11,403 bases of DNA from NORP309 sp964564165. Its GTDB lineage: Bacteria > Pseudomonadota > Gammaproteobacteria > Xanthomonadales > Marinicellaceae. Positions 1-6,800 of the stretch are shown in pieces. Each line of letters begins with the position of its first letter. Position 1 is the first letter of the stretch. The position numbers were made by a program, and so were the translations under genes. The notes beneath the pieces are model-generated. The model was given only the letters and a program-made list of their open reading frames with translations. It had not been told where the DNA came from and made no database searches. The DNA is taken from positions 1 to 11,403 of the forward strand of contig CAZLZZ010000117.1 in assembly GCA_964564165.1 (NCBI GenBank), in the 5' to 3' direction.

Positions 1-276
1 GTATCGGATTGGCCACTATTAAACGCCATGCTCAATGTGGCATCTGGTGCGACTTGGGTTTCCTTGCATCATGGTGGTGGCGTAGGCATGGGATATTCAC
101 AACATTCAGGTATTGTTATTTGTTGTGATGGCAGTAAAGAAGCCGATGAACGTATTGCAAGAGTTTTGTGGAACGATCCTGCTACTGGAGTTATGCGGCA
201 TGCCGATGCGGGGTATGAGATTGCGGAAAGATGCGCTCGCGAACACGATCTAAACCTTCCAATGATAAATGATTAA
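1..276 (+). CDS. hutU: Urocanate hydratase (urocanase), C-terminal fragment
   Basis: This is the last 91 residues of a gene that enters from the left edge; reading is open from base 1 and ends at TAA (274-276). Urocanase (EC 4.2.1.49) is a cytosolic NAD-dependent enzyme that adds water to urocanate to give 4-imidazolone-5-propionate, the second step of histidine degradation. The visible part carries the family's very conserved C-terminal blocks: SDWPLLNAM, GATWVSLHHGGGVGMGYSQH and the run around residues 57-72 ending in GVMRHADAGYEIA. The His/Gly-rich block belongs to the C-terminal part of the enzyme. The fragment looks intact, with no frameshift and a normal family ending (LNLP plus a few residues). 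The downstream hutH on the same strand supplies its substrate, but about 1.1 kb of unrelated DNA separates the two genes. The identification is very secure; only the size of the missing N-terminal part is unknown. Confidence 0.97.
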   Translation, partial: VSDWPLLNAMLNVASGATWVSLHHGGGVGMGYSQHSGIVICCDGSKEADERIARVLWNDPATGVMRHADAGYEIAERCAREHDLNLPMIND

Positions 277-310
277 TTATGAATTATTAATGGAAAATCA
301 AGAGCAATCT

Positions 311-340
311 GTCCACAGATAGACGCAGATTAACACAGAT
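311..340. repeat. Three-unit 10-bp CACAGAT array
   Basis: Three consecutive 10-bp units read gtccacagat, agacgcagat and taacacagat, with a shared core CRCAGAT. The array lies between hutU and the orphan gene, ending 8 bp before the orphan's ATG. Read on the opposite strand its core is ATCTGTG, which resembles the CTCTGTG units at 1287-1328. I recall similar short arrays as dispersed intergenic sequences in many bacteria, but no function is known to me. Confidence 0.6.
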
Positions 341-348
341 AAAATATT

Positions 349-885
349 ATGATAAAAGAAGTTTTTGAAAGTATGTTTAGTGAAATACTGATTGCACCAT
401 TAATCAACTTAGGATTTCAATCCAATGGGAAATCTTTATTTCTTATTGATAAAGATATATCTATCAGTTTGATTAGACTTGGAGGAAAAATGTCCATAAG
501 AAATGGAATTTCTCAAATCCTTTGTTTTCGCCATACGTTTTTGCCAAATTTAGACGAAAAACTTAATAATAAATCTGAAAGTAATGTTTTTGCTTACCCA
601 ATAAAACTTAAACCATCAAAAGTTAAAATGATGTTTGGAAACAGCATAAAATATAAAGCTAATAATTTACAGTATGACTATGAAAAATTCACATATGAAA
701 ATAAATCTGATAAACAAATTGAGGATTATTTATTGAATACATATAAAGCAGTAATTGAGTTATTAAAATGGGCAAAAAAAACAAATTATAAGGTTTTGGA
801 AAAACAAATATTCAAATATGGCGAATCAGCTTGGATTGAAAAATTATGGTTAAAATCATATTCTGAGCACAAATTAAAAAAGTAA
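349..885 (+). CDS. Hypothetical protein, possibly DUF4304-like
   Basis: This 178-residue protein is not confidently recognised. It has no signal peptide or membrane segment and is rich in Lys, Asn and Ile. The N-terminal stretch, with an amphipathic helix, then APLINLGFQSNGKSLFLI, and then a beta-rich part with RNGISQILCFRH, has the general shape of the DUF4304 family (start pattern 'P.L...GF...g..f'), but I could not test this. The Lys-rich C-terminus (KLWLKSYSEHKLKK) is probably helical. The coding region is visibly far more AT-rich than hutU and hutH on either side, which suggests later acquisition. It sits between those two genes with no clear Shine-Dalgarno at ATG 349; an internal ATG at 373 is an alternative start. 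That the frame stays open for 178 codons with plausible protein composition supports a real gene, though a decaying one cannot be excluded. Function unknown. Confidence 0.7.
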   Translation: MIKEVFESMFSEILIAPLINLGFQSNGKSLFLIDKDISISLIRLGGKMSIRNGISQILCFRHTFLPNLDEKLNNKSESNVFAYPIKLKPSKVKMMFGNSIKYKANNLQYDYEKFTYENKSDKQIEDYLLNTYKAVIELLKWAKKTNYKVLEKQIFKYGESAWIEKLWLKSYSEHKLKK

Positions 886-894
886 GAGTAAAAC

Positions 895-980
895 CGTAAG
901 GTGGGCTTGCCCACCAAGTTTAATACTGAATAATTATCGAAACAACTGAAACACTTCTGGTGGGCGGGGCCCACCCTACG
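895..980. repeat. Inverted pair of REP-like elements, GTGGGC family
   Basis: The left element (895-915) is CGTAA followed by the perfect hairpin GGTGGGC-tt-GCCCACC. The right element (959-980) is the same type inverted: GGTGGGC-ggg-GCCCACC followed by CTACG, so its reverse complement starts CGTAGGGTGGGC. A short GTAG-like head next to a GC-rich palindrome is the known layout of REP elements mobilised by Y1 transposases (TnpA_REP/RAYT). Two such elements in inverted orientation, here 43 bp apart, form a BIME-like unit. No transposase gene is present in the window. Confidence 0.8.
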
Positions 981-1005
981 ACAATGAGTTATAAAAAGAC
1001 TTATA

Positions 1006-1060
1006 CGGGTAGTTGGCTTTAGTCAACACTTTTGAGAGGTTGACTGAAGCCAACTACCCG
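1006..1060. repeat. Inverted pair of REP-like elements, GTAGTTGGC family
   Basis: Two 22-bp arms (1006-1027 and 1039-1060) are inverted copies that pair with a single mismatch across an 11-nt loop. Each arm begins CGGGTAGTTGGCTTYAG and ends TCAAC. Each arm also has its own small palindrome (GTTGGCT with AGTCAAC), so the arm alone fits the REP layout of GTAG head plus imperfect hairpin. As RNA, the two arms would fold into one strong stem-loop. There is no T-run after it, so it is not a classical terminator. Confidence 0.8.
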
Positions 1061-1160
1061 AAAGAGTAATAAAAGAACAATGAGTTAAATATAAAAACCT
1101 CTGTGTTACTTGCAATTCATCAGCAAGCAACGAACTAACAGGAAACACGAAATTAAAATA

Positions 1161-1245
1161 TAGGTTGGTGCTAAACGAAGTGAAGCCCAACAATGAGGTT
1201 AGCGAAACTCTGCTGTTGGGCTTCGCAAGCTCAGCACCAACCTAC
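1161..1245. repeat. Inverted pair of REP-like elements, GTAGGTTGG family
   Basis: The arms at 1161-1192 and 1214-1245 are inverted copies. They agree over TAGGTTGGTGCT and over GAAGCCCAACA and differ in a middle part of about 9 nt. Within one arm, GTTGG and CCAAC can pair, giving a REP hairpin behind a GTAGG head. The 21-nt spacer between the arms includes ACAATGAGGTTAGCG. This is a third REP sequence type, distinct from the two pairs just upstream. Confidence 0.78.
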
Positions 1246-1286
1246 AAATGAGTTATAAAGAAACAATGAGATGAATTGAATAAAAA

Positions 1287-1328
1287 CTCCGTGAATCTCT
1301 GTGAAACTTCTGTGAACCTCCGTGTTCC
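1287..1328. repeat. Four-unit CTCYGTG array upstream of hutH
   Basis: The units are ctccgtgaat (1287), ctctgtgaaa (1297), cttctgtgaac (1307) and ctccgtgttcc (1318), giving a period of 10-11 bp. A single related unit, CTCTGTGTT, occurs at about 1099 in the older copy of the duplicated segment. The period is close to one helical turn, so a protein-binding or bending role is possible, but nothing in the sequence shows it. The array ends 41 bp before the hutH start codon. Confidence 0.6.
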
Positions 1329-1369
1329 TTAGCAATCATCGGACAACATAAAACCAACAACTGAACAAT

Positions 1370-2896
1370 ATGAAAAACATAAAACTAAACAAATCAGGCC
1401 TAAATCTTAAACAATTGCGTTACATCTGGGAGAACCCCATACACTTTTCTCTTGAAGATGAAATGATGGTTGGGATAAGGGCTTCACGCAAAACAGTGGA
1501 GGATATTGCCGATTCGGATGAAACAGTTTACGGTGTTAACACTGGATTTGGGTTGCTTGCCAGTAAGAAGATTGCACGAGAAGATTTAGATAAATTACAG
1601 CGCAATCTGGTGATTTCACATGCCACCGGTGTGGGCAATCCTATTGACACCAATACCACGCGCTTGATTATGACGCTTAAAGCCGTAAGTTTAGCACAAG
1701 GTTTTTCAGGAATTCATCCCAATACCATCAATCTTTTGATCGAAATGATAAACCATGAAATTTATCCCATCATTCCTGAAAAAGGCTCAGTCGGTGCTTC
1801 AGGTGATTTAGCGCCACTCGCACACATGAGTTTAGTGATGATTGGCATGGGAAAGGCGATGTACAAAGGCGAAATAGTTGAAGCCAAATATGCTTTAGAA
1901 CAAGCAAGTTTAACTCAAATCAAACTGGGGCCTAAAGAAGGTTTGGCTTTATTGAATGGCACACAAGTTTCAACTGGTTTGGCTTTAAAAGGCTTGTTTT
2001 TAACTGAAAATTGTTTAACAGCAGCAGTTTTATCCGGTGCATTGTCTGTAGATGCTGCTAAAGGTTCACTCAGTCCTTTTGATCCACGTATTCATGCCGC
2101 TCGTGGGCAAGTGGGACAGATTAAATTGGCCAAAGTTTATTTTGATTTATTGCGTGATTCGCAAATTGTTAACTCACACGAAGACTGTGATCGCGTACAA
2201 GATCCGTATAGTTTGCGTTGTCAACCACAGGTGATGGGAGCGATTCTGGATTCGGTTGAATATACTGCCAGCCGCTTATTGATTGAAGCCAATGCGGCAA
2301 CCGATAATCCCTTAATATTTGCGGCTGAGGGCGATGTGCTTTCAGGTGGCAATTTTCATGCTGAACCCGTTGGTTTGGTCGCTGATTTCATTGCCATAGG
2401 ATTAGCAGATATGGCCAATATGTCAGAACGCCGTATCGCCATGTTGATTGATCCACATATGTCACGTTTGCCTGCTTTTTTGGTGCCAGATTCGGGTGTG
2501 AATTCAGGCTTTATGATTGTTCATGTAACTGCTGCGGCTTTAGCCAGTGAGAATAAAACCTTGGTACATCCTGCCAGTTGTGACACCATTCCGACATCTG
2601 CCAATCAAGAAGATCATGTATCCATGGCCACTTTTGCAGCACGTAAGTTAACGGATATTGCTGAAAACACAGCAACAATCATCGGCATAGAAATCATGGC
2701 AGCTTGTCAAAGCATTGATTTTCACAAAGATTTAAAAACCTCACCCAGCTTGTACAAAGTTTATCAACAAGTCCGCGAACAAGTGCCATTTTTAGACAAA
2801 GACCGTTTAATGACCGATGATTTACACAATTTACGCAATATGGTTTTGAAAGGTGAATTGAATAAACATCTAACAGGTATATGCCCCAGCCTGTAA
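1370..2896 (+). CDS. hutH: Histidine ammonia-lyase
   Basis: A complete 508-residue enzyme (EC 4.3.1.3), normal length for the family. It removes ammonia from L-histidine to give trans-urocanate, the first step of the Hut pathway, in the cytosol; the active enzyme in this family is a homotetramer. The signature GSVGASGDLAPLAHM is at residues 139-153. Ala143-Ser144-Gly145 in it cyclise to the MIO electrophile. Other conserved active-site blocks are YGVNTGFG from Tyr54, LLNGTQ with Asn196, and DPYSLRCQPQ with Tyr280 and Arg283. No key residue is missing and the frame is intact. The start at 1370 gives the usual N-terminus leading to LNLKQLRYIW; no convincing Shine-Dalgarno precedes it. The urocanate made here is the substrate of the hutU product upstream, but REP-rich DNA lies between, so hutH may not share a simple hut transcript here. 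Free of doubt as to family. Confidence 0.98.
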   Translation: MKNIKLNKSGLNLKQLRYIWENPIHFSLEDEMMVGIRASRKTVEDIADSDETVYGVNTGFGLLASKKIAREDLDKLQRNLVISHATGVGNPIDTNTTRLIMTLKAVSLAQGFSGIHPNTINLLIEMINHEIYPIIPEKGSVGASGDLAPLAHMSLVMIGMGKAMYKGEIVEAKYALEQASLTQIKLGPKEGLALLNGTQVSTGLALKGLFLTENCLTAAVLSGALSVDAAKGSLSPFDPRIHAARGQVGQIKLAKVYFDLLRDSQIVNSHEDCDRVQDPYSLRCQPQVMGAILDSVEYTASRLLIEANAATDNPLIFAAEGDVLSGGNFHAEPVGLVADFIAIGLADMANMSERRIAMLIDPHMSRLPAFLVPDSGVNSGFMIVHVTAAALASENKTLVHPASCDTIPTSANQEDHVSMATFAARKLTDIAENTATIIGIEIMAACQSIDFHKDLKTSPSLYKVYQQVREQVPFLDKDRLMTDDLHNLRNMVLKGELNKHLTGICPSL

Positions 2897-2927
2897 ATGG
2901 TATTAATATAAATCAAAACCTCCGCAG

Positions 2928-2949
2928 GGGGGCACCCATGTGTGCTCCC
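2928..2949. repeat. GC-rich hairpin downstream of hutH, REP-like
   Basis: An 8-bp stem (2928-2935 with 2942-2949, one G-T pair) encloses the loop ccatgt. The core GCACCCATGTGTGC is nearly palindromic by itself. It lies 31 bp after the hutH stop codon and could protect the 3' end of the transcript. No T-run follows on the plus strand, so it is not a standard terminator. It resembles dispersed GGGGGCACCC-type repeats of other bacteria, as far as I recall. Confidence 0.55.
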
Positions 2950-3020
2950 GTTGCTTGAATAAATTGACATAACAAGAAGGAAAACCAAGGGAACATAATC
3001 AACGAAGAATTTTTATTGCA

Positions 3021-3050
3021 TTGAAAAATATCTATTGTATCAACTATAAT
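3021..3050 (+). promoter_or_regulatory. Sigma-70-type promoter of the parDE pair
   Basis: TTGAAA (3021-3026) and a perfect TATAAT (3045-3050) are 18 bp apart, and the antitoxin ATG follows 43 bp after the -10 box. An inverted repeat TGTAT-caactata-ATACA overlaps the -10 box and would suit autorepression by a ribbon-helix-helix ParD dimer, as is usual in this family. The operator role is inference. Confidence 0.65.
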
Positions 3051-3093
3051 ACACCCATATTATGCGCACAATACACACACTTTAGGTATAGTT

Positions 3094-3357
3094 ATGAATA
3101 TTACACTGGGCTCTGAGTTTGAAACTCGGATTGCTAAAAAAGTAAAAAGTGGTTTATACACTTCTTCTAGCGAAGTTATCCGTGAAGGATTAAGGTTGTT
3201 ATTTGAAAAAGATTTAGTTCGCGATAAAAAATTTGAAATACTAAAAGAGCAAGTATCATTAGGTTTCAAACAACTTGAATCTGGCAACTCTACTGACGAA
3301 AATATAATGGACTTATATCAAAAAGTAGCCGAAGATGAATCACCCTATAAAATATAG
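3094..3357 (+). CDS. parD: ParD-family antitoxin (ribbon-helix-helix)
   Basis: An 87-residue protein of the type II toxin-antitoxin ParD family. The first part (residues 1-40) is the ribbon-helix-helix fold: a short beta strand MNITLGSEFETRIAKKV, then GLYTSSSEVIREGLRLL, where G-x-Y-x-S-x-S-E-V-[IV]-R-E is the family signature. The remaining acidic and polar tail, ending AEDESPYKI, would wrap around and neutralise the toxin. ParD dimers bind their own promoter, and ParD-ParE complexes repress it more strongly; the inverted repeat over the -10 box fits this. The stop codon lies 23 bp inside the start of the downstream parE frame, an overlap typical of coupled translation. The start at 3094 is preceded by TAGGTA at a suitable distance. 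Because parE is frameshifted, this may now be an orphan antitoxin unless the shift is bypassed. The family call is strong; the symbol is used in the broad sense. Confidence 0.9.
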   Translation: MNITLGSEFETRIAKKVKSGLYTSSSEVIREGLRLLFEKDLVRDKKFEILKEQVSLGFKQLESGNSTDENIMDLYQKVAEDESPYKI

Positions 3358-3642
3358 ATTATCGGCACTGGCGAAAAATGACTTAAATGCCATATTTAAG
3401 TATACCATTCAAAGCTGGGGAGAGAATCAAGCCCAAAAATACGCAAAAAACTATCAGATGGTTTCGATTTACTGTCTCAAAAACCAGAAGTTGGTAAACC
3501 AAGAAAAGAACTCTTCCCCAATGCCTTATGTTTCCCAATCGGTAGTCATTTAGTTTTTTATGCTATCAACAAAGACTTAGGCACTAGAATTGAAATTGCA
3601 CGAATTTTGCATCAGAGAATGGACATTGAGAATCATTTTTAA
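3335..3642 (+). pseudogene. parE: RelE/ParE-family toxin, frameshifted
   Basis: ParE toxins act on DNA gyrase, and ParD blocks them. Reading starts at ATG 3335, overlapping parD, and gives a good ParE N-terminus (MNHPIKYRLSALAKNDLNAI, then YTIQSWGENQAQKYAKN, 39 residues). The frame then leaves ParE sequence and stops at 3553. The rest of the family sequence continues in the -1 frame from base 3451: LSDGFDLLSQKPEVGKPRKE, then CFPIGSHLVFYAI and finally ILHQRMDIENHF, ending with TAA at 3640-3642. A protein joined at the break would be 102 residues, the normal length, with no residue missing. The break falls on A-AAA-AAC (3445-3451), a classical -1 slippery heptamer and also a homopolymer. It may therefore be a real inactivating deletion, a sequencing or assembly slip, or a -1 frameshift. 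Identity as ParE is secure; activity is uncertain. Confidence 0.88.
3445..3451 (+). other. A-AAA-AAC heptamer at the parE frame break
   Basis: In the incoming frame the bases are gcA AAA AAC, the X-XXY-YYZ form that supports -1 slippage (the IS1 transposase uses A6C). A -1 shift here joins the two halves of ParE as Lys-Asn-Leu-Ser-Asp with no loss. Seven bases downstream, TGGTTT (3459-3464) and AAACCA (3481-3486) can pair as a weak 6-bp stem with a 16-nt loop. No close Shine-Dalgarno-like enhancer 10-14 nt upstream is evident. Confidence 0.5.
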
Positions 3643-3663
3643 GTTACTTTACTTCATTTATTC

Positions 3664-3689
3664 ATTACCACGCAGAGCGTGGGAACGAG
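3664..3689. repeat. Dispersed palindromic repeat CCACGC-AGA-GCGTGG
   Basis: A perfect 6-bp inverted repeat with a 3-nt loop (3668-3682) sits in a 26-bp sequence that ends GTGGGAACGAG. I recall this sequence type from intergenic regions of many unrelated gammaproteobacteria and other phyla; this is from memory, not a search. It begins 22 bp after the parE stop codon. It could stabilise the 3' end of the parDE message, but no T-run follows it. Confidence 0.6.
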
Positions 3690-3708
3690 ATTAAACTCAT
3701 AGTCTTTT

Positions 3709-3750
3709 CATTAACAATTCACCATTAACAATTTGTCATTAACATTTAAC
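3709..3750. repeat. 14-bp tandem repeat, three units
   Basis: Three consecutive 14-bp units start at 3709, 3723 and 3737: cattaacaattcac, cattaacaatttgt and cattaacatttaac. The core CATTAACAATT is perfect in two units and has one change in the third. It lies in the AT-rich spacer before the SNF2 gene. No function is visible; slippage in replication is the simplest origin. Confidence 0.65.
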
Positions 3751-3800
3751 TACATAAATTAGCATTTAAAATTGCTCGTGGATTCAACTTTGCGTTACTG

Positions 3801-3828
3801 CCTGAGAATTTGGTGTTAAACTCTCAGG
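3801..3828. promoter_or_regulatory. Inverted repeat upstream of the SNF2 gene
   Basis: CCTGAGA (3801-3807) and TCTCAGG (3822-3828) are perfect 7-bp arms. With one a/c mismatch they extend inward by TTT/AAA to a longer stem around the loop ggtgtt. The repeat ends 24 bp before the SNF2 start codon. It could be an operator or a 5'-UTR hairpin. A possible promoter, TTACTG (3795-3800) with TAAACT (3817-3822) at 16-bp spacing, would overlap it; both boxes are weak matches. Confidence 0.45.
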
Positions 3829-3852
3829 TCGAATTCAGTTTTACCAATAACA

Positions 3853-6800
3853 ATGCTAAAAATACCCATGGGTTTTAAAGGCCCAATAGGACAGATACAG
3901 AACTTATTTTCCGAAGATTTGGTCTACCAAGCCAGCAAGCTTCTGTTGAATGGCGCTGTATTAAAATGGCAACACAAAGAACACATTGAAACCATTAATG
4001 CCGTTATTTTAGATAACAACAATACTTCGTACAAATCAAGCATCAATTGGCCGTTAAGCAAAGACCTTGATGAACCCATTGGTAGTTGTGATTGTCAGCT
4101 AAAAAAGCCCTGCGTCCATTTGGCAGCTTTGGTGATTGAATCAAAAACCCGATTGGATCAATTACCACCTTTCACTCAGCAACTTCAAGCCAGCTATCAC
4201 ATTGCAGAAACTTTTTCCAATTGGATGGTTAAACAATCACATGACCCTTATCCGAATATGGCACGTCACAGATTGGCGTATATTTTAGATTATAACGCTG
4301 AAACTAATCAATTTAACATTGCCTTACACAAGGCCTATATTGCAACTGATGAAAGATATTCTTTGAAGTCAAAATTAGATTCTGCTCTTTTGGATAAGTT
4401 TCCTATGCCTAAGTTTGTGACAATGGCAGATCAAAGAATATTGCACTTGCTACAACAACGTTTAATCAAAAAACAACACCAGTTTGTACTTAAAAAAGAC
4501 TCAGATAGCGAGTTATTGAATGAAATACTGCTCACAGGTCGTTGTTTTTGGCGAGCAGTCTATCGTTCACCATTAGAATACAATCATGATGTAACAGTGG
4601 TAAATCCCGGTGCAAAACTCATCTTCAATAATTTTTATCTGTCTATCAATGAAAACAGCATTGCTTGCAAAACAACAAGCCATTCTGGTGCAGTTTCAAT
4701 TGATATTACTCAACACAAACTCATACCACACCTAAGTATCAACAGTATTGAGGTATGCGTTCAAGCTTCACACAATCATTATTATGAATTAGATGTGGCA
4801 AAAATAAGCTTTATTCATGGCGCTAGAGAATTTAGTTTTGCTGACTTATCTTCAGGTAAAATAATGCCAGAAAGTAATCTTCTCAATCAAATGGCGGAGT
4901 ATTTACGGCAGATAGAAAATCTGGATTCGGTTTATGCTCACTTTGAAAAAACGGTCTTAAAAGACTTTCATTTAAACGACCGTTTTATAGACAAAGATTT
5001 TAGTAGCAATGCTTGTTTATTGCGTGGTCTTCAATTGGATGGTTGGAAAATCAGTATTCACCAAAATTTTAGATTCAACCGGTTGATTGTTAATGATTGG
5101 TATGCACAAGTAAAGTCGCATAAAACATCAAAAAACCAAGCAAAAGGTCAAACAAGAAACATCTCAAACCTCAACAATAACTGGTTTGATCTAGAGGTCG
5201 GTGTAACTATTGATGGGCAATCGGTTAACCTATTGCCTTATTTAGTGAAAGCTATACAGTCAGGAAAATTATCAGAAAACTCCAGTAAAAACTTCAGCAT
5301 CAAGTTATCCGATGGGAAAAATATTGGCATTAACAACAATAGCTTAAAACGAATCGTTTCAATATTAACCGAACTTTATGATGGTTCTTCACTCAATCAA
5401 AATCAGCAATTAACCTTGTCAACCACACAATTAATGCGGATTAATCAATTACAAGAGACTTTAACACAAAGCAATGATGGACATGCAGAACAGGCAGAAA
5501 GCAAACCAAACTTAAAATGGCAAGGCGATTCTTGGCTAAAGGATAAAGCCGATGAATTGACGAAATCTCAAGGCTTAGTTGCAGTGGATCTTCCCAAAAA
5601 CCTAACCGCAGAATTGCGCGATTATCAGCGAACAGGTTTTGCTTGGTTGCAATTTTTGAGCCAGTATCAATTGGGCGGTATTCTGGCTGATGACATGGGG
5701 CTGGGCAAAACACTGCAAATATTAACCCATATTTTGTATGAAAAAAACACCGGAAAACTTAAATCACCGTGCTTGATAGTGGTTCCAACCAGTTTATTGA
5801 GTAACTGGCAGGCAGAAATCAGGAAATTCACACCCAGTCTTAGCTCATTGGTCTTAACTGGCACCGGCAGACACAAAGTTTATCCCAATATCGGCAATGT
5901 AGATATCGTTATTATCAGCTATGGCGTGATGATTAGAGATGTGAATAAATTGTCTGAATTTAATTTTCACATACATATTTTAGATGAAGCCCAAGCGATT
6001 AAAAATGCAAAAACCCGTGCTGCAAAAGTAGCCTGTTCAATTAATGCCAAGCAAAGACTGTGTTTGTCTGGCACTCCCATTGAAAATCATTTGGGAGAAC
6101 TGTGGTCATTGTTTAATTTTTTAATGCCTGGCTTTTTAGGCTCGCAGAAGCAGTTTGAACACATTTATCAAATACCCATAGAAAAAGAACAAAACCAAGA
6201 CAGGCAAGCTGATTTAAGCAAACGTGTTTCACCTTTTATGTTGCGCCGAACCAAGTCTGAAGTAGCCAAAGAATTGCCCGATAAAACTGAGATTGTACAA
6301 CTCATTAAACTGGGTGAAGAACAGGCAAATTTATACGAAACTATTCGACTGACTATGAGCGACGAAATAAAACAAGCCATGCAAAAAAGCCAAGCCGGGG
6401 GCAATAAAACGAGCAATAAAGGGGGCAATAAAATGATAATCAGCAATGCATTGTTGCGACTGCGCCAAGTGTGTTGCCACCCAGCACTGTTGAAATTATC
6501 AAACATTACTGAAAATCTCGACTCCGCAAAACTCAATTGGCTTACCACGGTATTGCCCAATATGGTTGAAGAAGGCAGGCGCATATTGTTGTTTTCTTCA
6601 TTTACTAGCATGTTAGATATTATCGAAGATCATTTAACAAAATTGGGCATATCATCCATCATGTTAACGGGCAAAACCCCTGCCACTAAACGCGGAGCAA
6701 TAATCGATAAGTTTCAATCCGGCGATGTGCCTATTTTTCTAATTAGTCTTAAAGCAGGAGGTTCAGGTATTAATTTAACCACAGCAGATACAGTCATTCA

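Larger units (their letters stand above)
886..1369. other. Gene-free REP/repeat cluster between orphan gene and hutH
   Basis: This stretch of 484 bp holds no credible gene. It is built almost entirely of repeats: three distinct inverted pairs of REP-like hairpins (895-980, 1006-1060, 1161-1245), and the spacer word ACAATGAG at 981, 1077, 1190 and 1263 with a variant ACAAATGAG at 1244. Two diverged copies of one segment (about 1077-1150 and 1263-1369) share the order ACAATGAG, A-rich tract, AACCTCYGTGTT, CTT, GCAATCATC. A CTCYGTG array (1287-1328) lies just ahead of hutH. No clear promoter or factor-independent terminator was found. The hairpins could form in a read-through transcript. Confidence 0.8.

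Noticed and set aside
786..974. A 62-codon minus-strand frame across the end of the orphan gene and the first REP pair
   Set aside because: It depends on the REP hairpin sequence and is antisense to the 349-885 gene; there is no start signal.
984..1274. Two tiny frames beginning Met-Ser-Tyr-Lys at 984 and 1248
   Set aside because: They begin alike only because ATGAGTTATAAA is part of the duplicated spacer. They are 12 and 8 codons long, run into REP or repeat DNA, and have no ribosome binding site.
886..1369. Possible CRISPR array
   Set aside because: The repeats are inverted hairpin pairs of three different sequences, not direct repeats with unique spacers of even length, and there are no cas genes.
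2928..2949. Rho-independent terminator for hutH
   Set aside because: The stem is good but no T-run follows on the hutH strand, so it was listed only as a hairpin repeat.
3094..3642. Anti-phage defence island made of the SNF2 ATPase and the toxin-antitoxin pair
   Set aside because: SNF2 ATPases occur in some defence systems (for example DISARM and the phosphorothioate-linked Dnd systems), but no methylase, nuclease, phospholipase-D or other partner is near. This SWIM-SNF2 form is common as a stand-alone gene.
6168..6611. A 147-codon minus-strand frame inside the SNF2 gene
   Set aside because: It lies fully antisense to the conserved ATPase region, has no recognisable domain or ribosome binding site, and its composition is that of a shadow frame.
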